Numbered from the stretch's first letter, positions 1 to 7,011 are shown. The stretch is DNA of 42,230 nucleotides from Armatimonadota bacterium (GCA_021324165.1 JAJPJR010000026.1:1-42230), one strand, 5' to 3'. Notes: generated by a model not told the origin, from the letters alone. Translations and numbers: made by a program.

Positions 1-110
1 CGTGCCACGGGCAACTTGTTGCCCGTGAGGTCGAGGAGATTGGGTTTGCCCACGCGGTACCATTTTGGTGGAAGTAGGCAGATGACCGCCGCGAATGCAA
101 TGACCAATGG
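1..110 (+). repeat. REP-like repeat unit, left-edge copy
   Basis: This stretch is nearly identical to the last unit of the tandem array at 1839-1948. Both open with a palindrome (CACGGGCAA, CTTG, TTGCCCGTG) and end in the same block that includes GGTGGAAGTAGGCAGATGAC. A few substitutions lie in the middle. It is the left of two direct repeats bounding about 1.8 kb of RHS-derived sequence. The unit may start before the window. What is seen is the repeat; a role as a recombination site is inference. Confidence 0.85.
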
Positions 111-987
111 TGTACACATACCCCAGCACAGGATTAAAGCGGGAAGCAATCTTCGCGCACACCAAAACGGCTCGTCACCTATCTCTTCGAGCTCACCCAA
201 TGACGATGCATGGAGCAGAATCTGCAGTGGGAACAAAGCCTTCACACTTTGGCGCATTAATCTGTTTAGCGATGCATCATCGGTTTCTGTTGTGCTTCCG
301 CTTTATGACGGTCACGGGAACATGATCGCGACGGTCGCACGGGATTCATCACCGCCGCATTATTCGATTGCAAATTCACGCACGTATGACGCGTGGGGAG
401 GAATCCGCACCGGCGCCTCCACCGGCAACCCGCAGCAGCGCTATTGCGCCTCCCTCGGCCACCGAGCAGACGACGAATCCGAAGGCCTCATCTACATGCG
501 CGCCCGCTACTACGAACCGTGGACGGGACGGTATCTCAGCGAGGACTCCCGGCGCCAAGGTTGGAATTGGTTCGCATACTGCAACAGTAATCCTCGAAAC
601 TACGTTGATCCGACAGGAACATCTGCCGTCTCTGATTTCTTAAATGTCCTCTATGTTTTGGATGTGATCAGTGGAATTGGAATGTACATGTGTCTGCATC
701 AGCTAGGCGATTCTCTGGCCGAAGGCATCCCCCTTACGGAAATGCCTAGTTTGGGCTGGGCTGGAGGGGCCGCATTTTTTGCAGCACTAGCGGTCGTCGG
801 AATTTTGCTCACGATAGAAGATCTCGTGGGACGAATAAACCAACTGGCGTATCTTGCGGCATCTCAAGGACACGGAGACGAAGTTCTTTCTATAGTGAAT
901 ACAATGAAGCAATGCAGACTTCTGGCGCCGCTCGCGCATTGCATAGAGATCTGCGCTTGGCTGGGCATGATTGACTGCGATGAGTAA
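16..987 (+). CDS. Orphan RHS-repeat core with variable C-terminal tip (5' end not genuine)
   Basis: The open frame gives 323 residues, but the first ~85 are repeat-derived and unlike any RHS protein. From about residue 97 it is a typical RHS-associated core: YDGHGN, then GLIYMRARYYEPWTGRYLSED at 158-177 and the NPRNYVDPTG end at 192-201. Residues 202-323 form a variable tip with two hydrophobic stretches (about 208-227 and 247-266). In RHS and polymorphic-toxin families the core encapsulates a strain-specific C-terminal effector. Here only the last part of the core is present, so this looks like a displaced tip cassette or the remnant of a larger gene upstream of the window. The next ORF starts 7 nt after the stop and could be a cognate immunity protein (inference). 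The tip matches no toxin I recognise. Confidence 0.6.
   Translation: MLPVRSRRLGLPTRYHFGGSRQMTAANAMTNGVHIPQHRIKAGSNLRAHQNGSSPISSSSPNDDAWSRICSGNKAFTLWRINLFSDASSVSVVLPLYDGHGNMIATVARDSSPPHYSIANSRTYDAWGGIRTGASTGNPQQRYCASLGHRADDESEGLIYMRARYYEPWTGRYLSEDSRRQGWNWFAYCNSNPRNYVDPTGTSAVSDFLNVLYVLDVISGIGMYMCLHQLGDSLAEGIPLTEMPSLGWAGGAAFFAALAVVGILLTIEDLVGRINQLAYLAASQGHGDEVLSIVNTMKQCRLLAPLAHCIEICAWLGMIDCDE
139..158. repeat. Degenerate palindromic repeat (GCGCGAAG family)
   Basis: Arms GCGGGAAG and CTTCGCGC are separated by 4 nt. It resembles better copies at 1979-1998 and 5204-5224. It sits shortly after the larger REP-like unit, as does the copy at 1979, so the two repeats may travel together. Confidence 0.5.
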
Positions 988-993
988 ACTGCA

Positions 994-1302
994 ATGCAAA
1001 CTCAAAACCTTATTTCGTCTTTCGTCCTATTTTCGTTTCTCGGAATACTAGGCGGTTCACTTGCCGCCAGGGCTCTACGAGTTAGCGGCACGTCCGCTCT
1101 CGCCAGTTGGGCGTTTTGGGTTGGCGCGGCCATTTTAGTCTCGGGCACAGTGATAGCTACGACTATCTCCTTCGTTCGCCACTTGTATCTGTCTGCGTCT
1201 ATTCCACTACTGGCAATAATCCTTGGGTTCTGTGTAGAAATAACTACGAAGTTCGGAGAGCAAAGCATTAGGAGCATCTTACGAACTGGCAAACGAAAGT
1301 GA
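994..1302 (+). CDS. Small membrane protein following the RHS tip (possible immunity protein)
   Basis: The 102-residue product has about three hydrophobic segments (roughly residues 6-25, 37-58, 64-85) and a basic tail ending RTGKRK, as expected of a small inner-membrane protein. I recognise no family. It begins 7 nt after the stop of the RHS tip ORF, where tip cassettes of polymorphic toxins usually carry an immunity gene, and the tip also has hydrophobic segments. Immunity function is inferred from position only. No strong ribosome-binding site precedes the ATG. Confidence 0.5.
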   Translation: MQTQNLISSFVLFSFLGILGGSLAARALRVSGTSALASWAFWVGAAILVSGTVIATTISFVRHLYLSASIPLLAIILGFCVEITTKFGEQSIRSILRTGKRK

Positions 1303-1315
1303 GTTTGAATGACTT

Positions 1316-1738
1316 TTGCAACTTATTCGTATCGAACCGGCGATATGCGCAGCATTGGGTTTAATTTTAGTGGGTTACGCGGACGACATAATGGATAAGA
1401 ATCTTCAACAAGGTATTCCGAAGGCACGGTTTTTGATCAACCAGGACAGGATGATGGGTTTCAAAGTTGGCGAAAGAGACGCTATGCTCAAAAACTTCGA
1501 TGAGTTCAAGCCTTATTTGAACAAGGAAATCTTATCGGCGGATATGCAACCGTGCCACGGGCAACTTGTTGCCGGTGCGTTGGATGGGTTCAGGGTTTGC
1601 CCTCGCGGTACTATTTTGGTGGAAGTAGGGCGATCACCGCCGCGAATGCGAGCGTGCCACGGGCAACTTGTTGCCCGTGCATTGGATGGGTTCAGGGCCT
1701 GGTCTCACGGTATCATTTTGGTGGACGTGGAAAGATGA
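1316..1738 (+). CDS. Hypothetical ORF running into the tandem repeats
   Basis: This frame opens with TTG (an ATG at 1391 is an alternative). Its unique part is about 78 residues, charged and helix-like, with KVGERDAMLKNFDEFKPYL near residues 51-69. From 1551 the frame runs through two copies of the 93-102 bp repeat, so its C-terminus is translated repeat (CHGQLVARALDG and similar). It is probably a real small gene whose 3' end was replaced by repeat insertion, or a gene fragment. No family recognised. Confidence 0.3.
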   Translation: MQLIRIEPAICAALGLILVGYADDIMDKNLQQGIPKARFLINQDRMMGFKVGERDAMLKNFDEFKPYLNKEILSADMQPCHGQLVAGALDGFRVCPRGTILVEVGRSPPRMRACHGQLVARALDGFRAWSHGIILVDVER

Positions 1739-1948
1739 CTGCAACCGTGCCACGGGCAACTTGTTGCCCGTGCGTTGGATGGGTTCAGGGTTTGCCCTCG
1801 CGGTGCTATTTTGGTGGATGTGGGAAGATGACAGCAACCGTGCCACGGGCAACTTGTTGCCCGTGAGATCTGGAGCGTTGGGGGTTTGCCCTCGCGGTAC
1901 TATTTTGGTGGAAGTAGGCAGATGACCGCCGCGAATGCAATGACCAAA
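1551..1948 (+). repeat. Tandem array of four REP-like units (93-102 bp)
   Basis: Units begin at 1551, 1653, 1746 and 1839, giving spacings of 102, 93 and 93 bp. Each starts CGTGCCACGGGCAACTTG with the palindrome CACGGGCAA/TTGCCCGTG (one mismatch in the first unit), then GTTGGATGGGTTCAGG in units 1-3, then a block ending near ATTTTGGTGGA. The last unit has a different middle and the longer 3' tail shared with the copy at 1-110. Each palindrome could form a 9-bp stem with a 4-nt loop. No open frame is clearly conserved across the units, so I read this as noncoding repeat DNA. Confidence 0.85.
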
Positions 1949-1978
1949 GGTGTGCTCGAACCGCAACGCGGGGTCAAC

Positions 1979-1998
1979 GCGCGAAGCAAGCCTCGCGC
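1979..1998. repeat. Palindromic repeat (GCGCGAAG family)
   Basis: Arms GCGCGAAG and CCTCGCGC with a 4-nt spacer follow the last REP-like unit. It is related to copies at 139-158 and 5204-5224. Confidence 0.5.
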
Positions 1999-2164
1999 TC
2001 GCCAGATTGCGCATTTCCGCTGCTTTTCGAATCATCGCCCGACGACGAACGCCTGAAACCGCGCGCTACTGCCTCGCAGAAAAGCACAAACTTCATCATT
2101 CGATTCTACAAAAAAAGTCCGACATCACACCAGCCAAAATCATCACAGGTACCCTCCACTGCAC

Positions 2165-2656
2165 ATGTCAAACCTTGCACCGCTCATCGCCGCCTGGGAC
2201 GAAGGCCACAGGGAACTCGCGATCTCACTCAGTGACTTTCCCGATCAAGATCTTTGGAAACGACCAAACCCGAAACTGCTAAGTGCCGGAGAACTCGCAG
2301 GCCACATCGCCTATTGGCAGGCCGTGTGGGTCGGCGCAGAAGGAGAAGATCGGCCCGAACTCGATTCGCTTTCAATCAAAAGTCCGCTCATCAATCACGC
2401 GTTCCGATACTACACGACGAATGTCGAAACAGCCGTCGCGCTGAATTTAAGTTCACAACAAGTTTTAGAAGAACTGATGCGGGTTCACAATGAAGTTAAA
2501 TCGGTTGTGCAATCCAAGCAGATTGATGAGCCATACCCCGGACAGTGGCGCACGTGGGGAAATCTGGTGCAATACCAGGTGTTTCACGTTGCGTATCACA
2601 CCGGCCAAATCTATTCTGTGCGACACCTTTTGGGACACGCAACCGAAGATAACTAA
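2165..2656 (+). CDS. DinB-fold family protein
   Basis: The 163-residue protein has the length and helical pattern of the DinB/YfiT superfamily, whose members are four-helix metalloenzymes, several of them thiol S-transferases. The likely metal-binding histidines are H47 in GHIAYW, and H141 and H145 in HVAYHTGQIYSVRHLLGH. The ATG at 2165 follows a 200-bp intergenic region after the repeats. It converges on the isomerase-like gene with an 18-bp gap. A second, unrelated-looking DinB gene lies at 4240-4698. Substrate unknown; the family assignment is confident from the histidine spacing. Confidence 0.85.
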   Translation: MSNLAPLIAAWDEGHRELAISLSDFPDQDLWKRPNPKLLSAGELAGHIAYWQAVWVGAEGEDRPELDSLSIKSPLINHAFRYYTTNVETAVALNLSSQQVLEELMRVHNEVKSVVQSKQIDEPYPGQWRTWGNLVQYQVFHVAYHTGQIYSVRHLLGHATEDN

Positions 2657-2674
2657 TCTCCGCAGATCTTGCAA

Positions 2675-3553
2675 TCAAACGTCGCAGATGCGAATCGCTT
2701 CGCGCAGCGATGTCATCGGATCGCGCGTCGGCACAAACTCGTGCGCAACAAACCCTTTGAAGCCCGAATCTACGATCGCCTTGCACACGCGCGCATAATT
2801 AATCTCCTGCGACGAATCTATTTCGTTGCGCCCGGGCACGCCCCCTGTGTGAAAGTGCGCAATATATTGAACGTTTTCTTTTATCGTGTCGCACAAATCG
2901 CCTTCCATAATCTGCATATGAAAAATGTCATAAAGCAGTTTCACGTGCGAAGAACCGACCTGTTTGCACATCTCCACACCCCATGCCGTGTGATCGCACA
3001 TATAGTCGGGGTGCGAGCGCTTGCTGTTCAAAAGTTCGCAGCAGATCATCACGTTGTTGTCCTCGGCAATTCTCGCAATGCGTTTCAAACCGGTTACACA
3101 GTTGCGAAGGCCCTCGGCGTCGCCCATCCCGTTTCGATTTCCAGAAAATGTAATAAGATTCGGAAACCCCGCTTTCGCAACCATCGGAATCAGCCGCTCG
3201 GCATCCTTCACCAATCGGTTATGGTTTTCCAAACGGTTCCAACCATCGGCGATTGTGCCAATTCCCAACACCATGCTGCAAATCAAACCGTTTTCTTGCG
3301 CAACTTTCCACTCGTTTTCTCCAAGCAGATCAACTGCCGTCAGCCCCATCGCCTTCACGTTTTTGCAAAGTTGTTCGAGCGGAATGCTGCCATAACACCA
3401 TCTGCACACCGACTGCTTTATTCTTCCTTTCAGTTTCAGATTCGTCTGCTCTTCGCCCATGTTCATTTTGTGCACTCCAAATGCTGCCGCGCTCGCGGCA
3501 CCGGCAAGGGAAGCGATGGCAGTGCGGCGCGAAATCTTATCGGGTTTCGACAT
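2675..3553 (-). CDS. Secreted TIM-barrel protein, hydroxypyruvate isomerase / sugar-phosphate epimerase family
   Basis: Starting at the ATG at 3553 the protein has 292 residues, opening with a twin-arginine-like leader (ISRRTAIASLAGAASAAAF, residues 7-25). The remainder resembles the Hyi/AP endonuclease 2 TIM-barrel family: SVCRWCYG near residue 48, VMICCELLNSKR, KLLYDIFHMQIMEGDL and the HTGGVPGRNEID stretch, where conserved acidic and histidine residues bind the metal. The family interconverts hydroxypyruvate/tartronate semialdehyde or epimerises keto sugars; the substrate here is unknown. The frame stays open upstream to 3835, but the extra residues look noncoding and the leader sets the start. 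A -10-like TACGAT lies 6 nt upstream of the ATG. Confidence 0.8.
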   Translation of the reverse strand: MSKPDKISRRTAIASLAGAASAAAFGVHKMNMGEEQTNLKLKGRIKQSVCRWCYGSIPLEQLCKNVKAMGLTAVDLLGENEWKVAQENGLICSMVLGIGTIADGWNRLENHNRLVKDAERLIPMVAKAGFPNLITFSGNRNGMGDAEGLRNCVTGLKRIARIAEDNNVMICCELLNSKRSHPDYMCDHTAWGVEMCKQVGSSHVKLLYDIFHMQIMEGDLCDTIKENVQYIAHFHTGGVPGRNEIDSSQEINYARVCKAIVDSGFKGFVAHEFVPTRDPMTSLREAIRICDV

Positions 3554-3559
3554 GTCCAA

Positions 3560-3565
3560 ATCGTA
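3560..3565 (-). promoter_or_regulatory. -10-like box for the isomerase-family gene, probable leaderless start
   Basis: TACGAT lies on the minus strand exactly 6 nt before the ATG at 3553. A TTCATC 17 nt further upstream is a weak -35. No Shine-Dalgarno sequence is visible. Transcription would begin at or next to the start codon. Confidence 0.4.
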
Positions 3566-4239
3566 CCTCGCAGCGGCACATTGATGAATGATCACTGGGG
3601 AGATCGGGAAGGATCGAAAAATAGAGGCGAAGGGTTCAAAAACCCGATCTTTTCGCCGTAAATGGCTGGGGATTCTATCCATTCTATTCATTCCGTCTTG
3701 ATCTGCCACATTCATTTTCTCTGTTCTCTCCATTCTCATGATTCCAGCGATTCTGGATCGTTGGCTTTGGAGAATTGAGTGACCGGGCGAAAAACGTTTG
3801 GCGTGAAGATAGTGTTCGGCAAGGCAGGTTTTCAACCAGCAGTTCGTCCCTGTGTATTCGTTCGGCTCATTCTCCTTAGATGGAACACGTGGACGCTACT
3901 GTTGCACCGCACACTCGATTCCGAATGCAACGATCTTCGTGGAGACGACGACGATCAAGGCGAAGATTAGGGCGAGAAGTGAACTGAATCGCGTCGCTCA
4001 CTGCCCCCTCCACCGACGGGCGGCCGGGGTGAAATCTGATTCTGGGGTGCCACGCTTTGTTCCAATGCGACCCGAAATAAGCGTGGACCCAAAAATGAAT
4101 TGTCGAAACTTCCGGCTGCATAACTCCTACGCAATTCCAATTTGGTATCTATGTTTATCATGAAAAAGACGACCAATCTGATTTCGCCGATCTTGGAATA
4201 GCGGCAGCGATGTTGTAGACCGCCAGACCCCGATCGGCC
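3566..4239. other. Intergenic region without a convincing gene
   Basis: About 670 bp lie between two minus-strand genes. Several short open frames exist but none has a ribosome-binding site or recognisable product. One minus-strand stretch near 3890-3995 would encode a hydrophobic segment (LLALIFALIVVVST) but has no start codon, so it may be a gene remnant. An 8-bp inverted repeat (CCACGCTT at 4050-4057, AAGCGTGG at 4079-4086) is the only structure I found. A pyrimidine-rich run lies near 3680-3740. Confidence 0.5.
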
Positions 4240-4698
4240 CTACTTCTTCGACCATTCCCAAAGGCCGTACAAGAACTTGTCATCGGGCTCGTGGCCGTTG
4301 ATGCGGAGTGCGATTTCTATCTGCGCTCGGTGGTGGGCTTCGTGCGCCACGCAGTACGCAAAAAACCGCAACGTTTTCAGGTCCGCATCAGGCTTTTTGG
4401 CGGCCGCATATTTTCTAAACAACTCCATCATCATCTCGCTGCTCAGCTGCAGCGCTTTTTTGATCTCCGACTTCTTTGCTGTTTTCCAATCCAGTTTCGG
4501 AATCAGCGCCGATTCCTTTTTCATTTTCTCTTCCATCCACATCTTTCGCACGCCGATCATGTGAACGAAGTTTGAGCGGATCGTTTTACCCTTTCCGGGC
4601 TTCAGTTCAAAGTGCAGTTTTTCGTCGCAGGCATCCAGCATCTCCAAATTGATGGCGTTGTTTATTCGCCACACTTCGCACAGCGCTTCGATATCCAT
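4240..4698 (-). CDS. DinB-fold family protein, coupled to the selenoprotein
   Basis: The 152-residue protein belongs to the DinB/YfiT superfamily, with candidate metal ligands H46 (NFVHMIGVRKMW) and the VAHEAHHRAQI cluster (H119, H122, H123). Its ATG shares one base with the TGA of the upstream redoxin (TGATG), which implies translational coupling; a GTG at 4701 in the same frame is an alternative start. Some DinB proteins use bacillithiol, mycothiol or glutathione as cofactor, so pairing with a thiol/selenol redoxin is suggestive, but its substrate is unknown. Confidence 0.85.
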   Translation of the reverse strand: MDIEALCEVWRINNAINLEMLDACDEKLHFELKPGKGKTIRSNFVHMIGVRKMWMEEKMKKESALIPKLDWKTAKKSEIKKALQLSSEMMMELFRKYAAAKKPDADLKTLRFFAYCVAHEAHHRAQIEIALRINGHEPDDKFLYGLWEWSKK

Positions 4699-5162
4699 CA
4701 CTCCTTCACCAGTTTCGAAACCACCGCCGACAGGTCTTCAATTCTCTCCAGACGAATGTTTCGCCGTTTGCCGGTCTTGTCAATGAACACAAATGAGAGT
4801 CGTTCACCGTTTTTTGGGAACAGTTTGTTCACATACGCTTCGTTCTCATCCAAGCCGATCGGCCACGTGATGTTCTGAGATTTCTTTGCTTCGGCCCACG
4901 CCGTCTTTTCATCTGCGGTGAAAGCGCCGGTGCTGATTCCTATGGCCGCCGCCTTGCCCGGAAACTTGTCGAGAGTCTTTCGCAGCAGACCTGCCGCGTA
5001 ATCATAACCTCAGCAAAACCCCGGATTCACGTGCAGAATCACCACCTTCCCGCGATAATCGCTCAGCTTTGGGGCTTTTTCGGCATTCAGCCATTTCGGA
5101 ATTTCGAACGCGGGAATCGCGTTTCCCTGCACGGCCAGCAGAAGGAGAGTCGTGGTCATCAT
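4698..5162 (-). CDS. Thioredoxin-fold selenoprotein with Cys-Sec pair (in-frame TGA)
   Basis: Reading from ATG 5162 gives about 50 residues of a TlpA/AhpC-like redoxin: a PAFEIPKWLN stretch, then KLSDYRGKVVILHV, then NPGFC. The next codon is TGA (5010-5012). The same frame continues for 103 codons to a TGA at 4698-4700, completing the fold: GYDYAAGLLRKTL, AAAIGIST, ITWPIGLDENEAYVNKLFP, then LSFVFIDKTGKRRNIRLERI. The TGA lies where redoxins carry their active-site cysteines, giving C50-U51. A SECIS-like hairpin begins 11 nt after it. A simple nonsense mutation is less likely because the downstream frame is intact and the hairpin matches. There is no other Cys in the protein. The N-terminus has a short hydrophobic run (TTTLLLLAV), perhaps a weak signal peptide. 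It requires selA, selB, selC and selD elsewhere, none of which are in this window. An automatic annotation would split this gene or call it a pseudogene. Confidence 0.82.
4981..5012 (-). promoter_or_regulatory. Bacterial SECIS element with its UGA codon
   Basis: After the UGA at 5012-5010, CGCGGCA (4998-4992) pairs with UGCUGCG (4987-4981), with one G-U, closing a GGUC loop (4991-4988). There are 18 nt between the UGA and the GGUC loop. From memory, E. coli fdhF also has exactly 18 nt and the same ten-base apical sequence GCAGGTCTGC, where the loop GU contacts SelB. The bulged U of the E. coli element is not present; a G-U pair occupies that region. Confidence 0.82.
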
Positions 5163-5168
5163 ATCGCC

Positions 5169-5174
5169 ATTATA
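5169..5174 (-). promoter_or_regulatory. Perfect -10 box for the selenoprotein gene, probable leaderless start
   Basis: TATAAT on the minus strand ends 6 nt before the ATG at 5162, with no Shine-Dalgarno between. The -35 region is poor (TTTGGC 16 nt upstream). The spacing predicts a transcript starting at or within a base or two of the AUG. This also supports 5162 rather than the longer open frame to 5345. Confidence 0.55.
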
Positions 5175-5203
5175 CGTTGCCGATGCAGCCGCCAAACCGC
5201 AAA

Positions 5204-5224
5204 GCGCGAAGCAAGACTTCGCGC
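5204..5224. repeat. Palindromic repeat, best copy (GCGCGAAG family)
   Basis: GCGCGAAG and CTTCGCGC are perfect 8-bp arms around a 5-nt spacer. Degenerate relatives lie at 139-158 and 1979-1998. It lies between the terminator of the upstream subtilase and the selenoprotein promoter. Confidence 0.6.
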
Positions 5225-5237
5225 CCTCCAAAAACAT

Positions 5238-5263
5238 CCCTCTCCCCCAAAAAGGGGAGAGGG
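5238..5263 (-). terminator. Terminator hairpin after the subtilase
   Basis: CCCTCTCCCC and GGGGAGAGGG are perfect 10-bp arms around a 6-nt loop, 12 bp beyond the subtilase stop. On the minus strand a GTTTTT run follows within two or three bases, as in an intrinsic terminator. It separates the subtilase from the downstream selenoprotein-DinB pair. Confidence 0.7.
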
Positions 5264-5274
5264 AGAACAATCCG

Positions 5275-7011
5275 TTAGTTCCTAACCGCCCAGCGGAACT
5301 GGTCAACCCGGCCCTGAAGCGGAGACGCCGCCGGCGAAGGATCAATGAACACGATCCGCGCGCGCATCGCTCCGTCCGACTGCCTAACGAACCGCGAAGG
5401 ATTCGAAGTCACCGTCACGCTCGACCACTGGTCGTTCGAATTCGCCTGACGCGAGTTCATCACTTCCCACTGACTGGTGTTCCAGTTCCACATATCCACG
5501 CGGCGGAACACGATCTCAGAAGTCTGCTCTTCGGCGATCATATCAATCCGCGAAGGACTCAGGTTCGGCGAGGTTCCGTCAATGATCAATCCCATGAACG
5601 GGTCGCCGGTCGCCTGCGAAGGCACCAGCGTGAAACTCACACGGTCATCGTCGCTGTATTTCAGGCTGTTCAGATTGCCGCCCGACTGCGTGCAATGATA
5701 GAACGACATGCTGTTGGGATAAACCAGCGGCGCGGCCACTTTCTGCATCGCGGTGAACGCATTGATGCGGCCCCAGCCGAACTTTTCATCCCAGCCGACA
5801 GGGCCTTTGTCATCGCACGTCGTGATGATCACATTCCACAGTTCGTCGCGGGTCAGGCTCCGGTCGAGCGACCACAGAAGAACGGCCAAGCCGCTCACGT
5901 GCGGACACGCCATTGAAGTTCCAGACAGCCAGGCGTAACTGTTCGTCGGATACGTCGAATACACCGTGTCGCCCGGCGCCGAAACGTCCACCTGCGGACC
6001 GTAGCTTGAAAAACTTGCGAAGGCGTCGGTCATCGTCGTGGCCGAAACCGCGTAGCAGTTCGCATACGCGGCTGGGTACAAAACGTTGCGCGAACCGGTG
6101 TTGCCGGCCGCCGCGATCAACAACACTCCGTTTCCGAAGGCGTAATCCACTGCGTTTTGAGCCTCGCTCGAACCGCCCGAACCGCCCAGGCTCATGGATT
6201 CAACCCACGCGCCGTGGTCAGCCGCCCAAATGATCGCCTGGGCGACGCTCGTCCATGTTCCGCCGCCTCCGTCATCGAGGCATTTCACCGGCATGATTCG
6301 GGTTCCCCAGCTCACGCCTGCGACGCCCTGGTTGTTGTTTCCGTTGGCAGCAGCGATTCCTGAGCAGTGGGTTCCGTGGCCGAAGCCGTCGTTCGTGTTG
6401 GTGTTGTTGCTCAGCGTGTTCCAGCCGGAAAGGAGTCTTCCGCTGAACTCGGGGTGGCTCGCCTGAATGCCGGTGTCCAAGACTGCCAGAACGGCCTGCG
6501 TGCCTCCCGTGTGAATGTCCCACGCCTCGAAGGCGTCAATGTCCGCATCGGGTGTGCCGCCGGTCTGCCCAGTGTTGTTGAGCGGCCAGCAGTTGCTGAT
6601 CAGGGAGTCGTTGGGTGTAAGAAGCGAATAAACCTTTCCATCTACGTGCGCCTCCTCCACGCCTTTTGCCGCCGCAAACTCGGCGGCCATCGCCTTCACG
6701 TCCGTGCCTTCGGGAACGTGGTAAACGAACACCCGGTCAAGCCCGAGTTTCTCGGCAAGCTCCCCGTTGCGAAAACCCGTGGGAGAAAGCGAAAGCGCCT
6801 GGCTTGAATGCCACTTTGCGCTGACAGTGTCAACCCCTTTGAGTCCGGTGACTGGCCCGAAAACCGGTGTGTTGTAGGGCACTGTGTGCCCCGAGAACCG
6901 AACGACAATCCGATCGGTGACGAAATCCTGCTTAGCCGCAACCTGGGAAAACCCCGAGGCGGCGGAAAGCGCGAGACACGAAAACATTGCTGGTAAGAGA
7001 TTTGCCTGCAT
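5275..7011 (-). CDS. Secreted S8 (subtilisin) family serine peptidase
   Basis: The 578-residue protein has a signal peptide (about 1-25), a propeptide-like region (30-125, TDRIVVRFSGHTVPY to VEEAHVDGKV) and a complete subtilase domain. The catalytic residues are D179 in AVLDTGI, H212 in GHGTHCSG and S366 in GTSMACPH; N304 in AAGN forms the oxyanion hole. A beta-rich tail of about 150 residues follows (from about 425). GGAGGG lies 6 nt before the ATG. Its paralogue at 9581-11332 has the same layout, including the shared NNTGQTGGTPDADIDAFEAWD motif. Likely a periplasmic or extracellular protease for nutrient acquisition. Confidence 0.95.
   Translation of the reverse strand: MQANLLPAMFSCLALSAASGFSQVAAKQDFVTDRIVVRFSGHTVPYNTPVFGPVTGLKGVDTVSAKWHSSQALSLSPTGFRNGELAEKLGLDRVFVYHVPEGTDVKAMAAEFAAAKGVEEAHVDGKVYSLLTPNDSLISNCWPLNNTGQTGGTPDADIDAFEAWDIHTGGTQAVLAVLDTGIQASHPEFSGRLLSGWNTLSNNTNTNDGFGHGTHCSGIAAANGNNNQGVAGVSWGTRIMPVKCLDDGGGGTWTSVAQAIIWAADHGAWVESMSLGGSGGSSEAQNAVDYAFGNGVLLIAAAGNTGSRNVLYPAAYANCYAVSATTMTDAFASFSSYGPQVDVSAPGDTVYSTYPTNSYAWLSGTSMACPHVSGLAVLLWSLDRSLTRDELWNVIITTCDDKGPVGWDEKFGWGRINAFTAMQKVAAPLVYPNSMSFYHCTQSGGNLNSLKYSDDDRVSFTLVPSQATGDPFMGLIIDGTSPNLSPSRIDMIAEEQTSEIVFRRVDMWNWNTSQWEVMNSRQANSNDQWSSVTVTSNPSRFVRQSDGAMRARIVFIDPSPAASPLQGRVDQFRWAVRN

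Noticed and set aside
1551-1948. CRISPR-like regular spacing of palindromic units
   Set aside because: Whole units repeat, including the parts between palindromes; there are no unique spacers of similar length and no cas genes.
2669-3661. 330-residue open frame on the plus strand
   Set aside because: Antisense to the TIM-barrel isomerase-family gene and rich in His and Arg as expected of a shadow.
3554-3835. Longer N-terminus of the isomerase-family protein
   Set aside because: The twin-arginine-like leader begins at 3553, and the upstream residues look like translated intergenic DNA.
4050-4086. 8-bp inverted repeat as a terminator for a lost gene
   Set aside because: Long loop and no U-run on either strand.
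3566-4239. tRNA or small RNA gene in the longest gap
   Set aside because: I found no T-arm consensus or acceptor pairing and no terminator-like hairpin with a U-run, so nothing is claimed.
5163-5345. Longer N-terminus of the selenoprotein from 5345
   Set aside because: The extra residues cover a terminator hairpin and a repeat, and a perfect -10 box lies 6 nt before the ATG at 5162.
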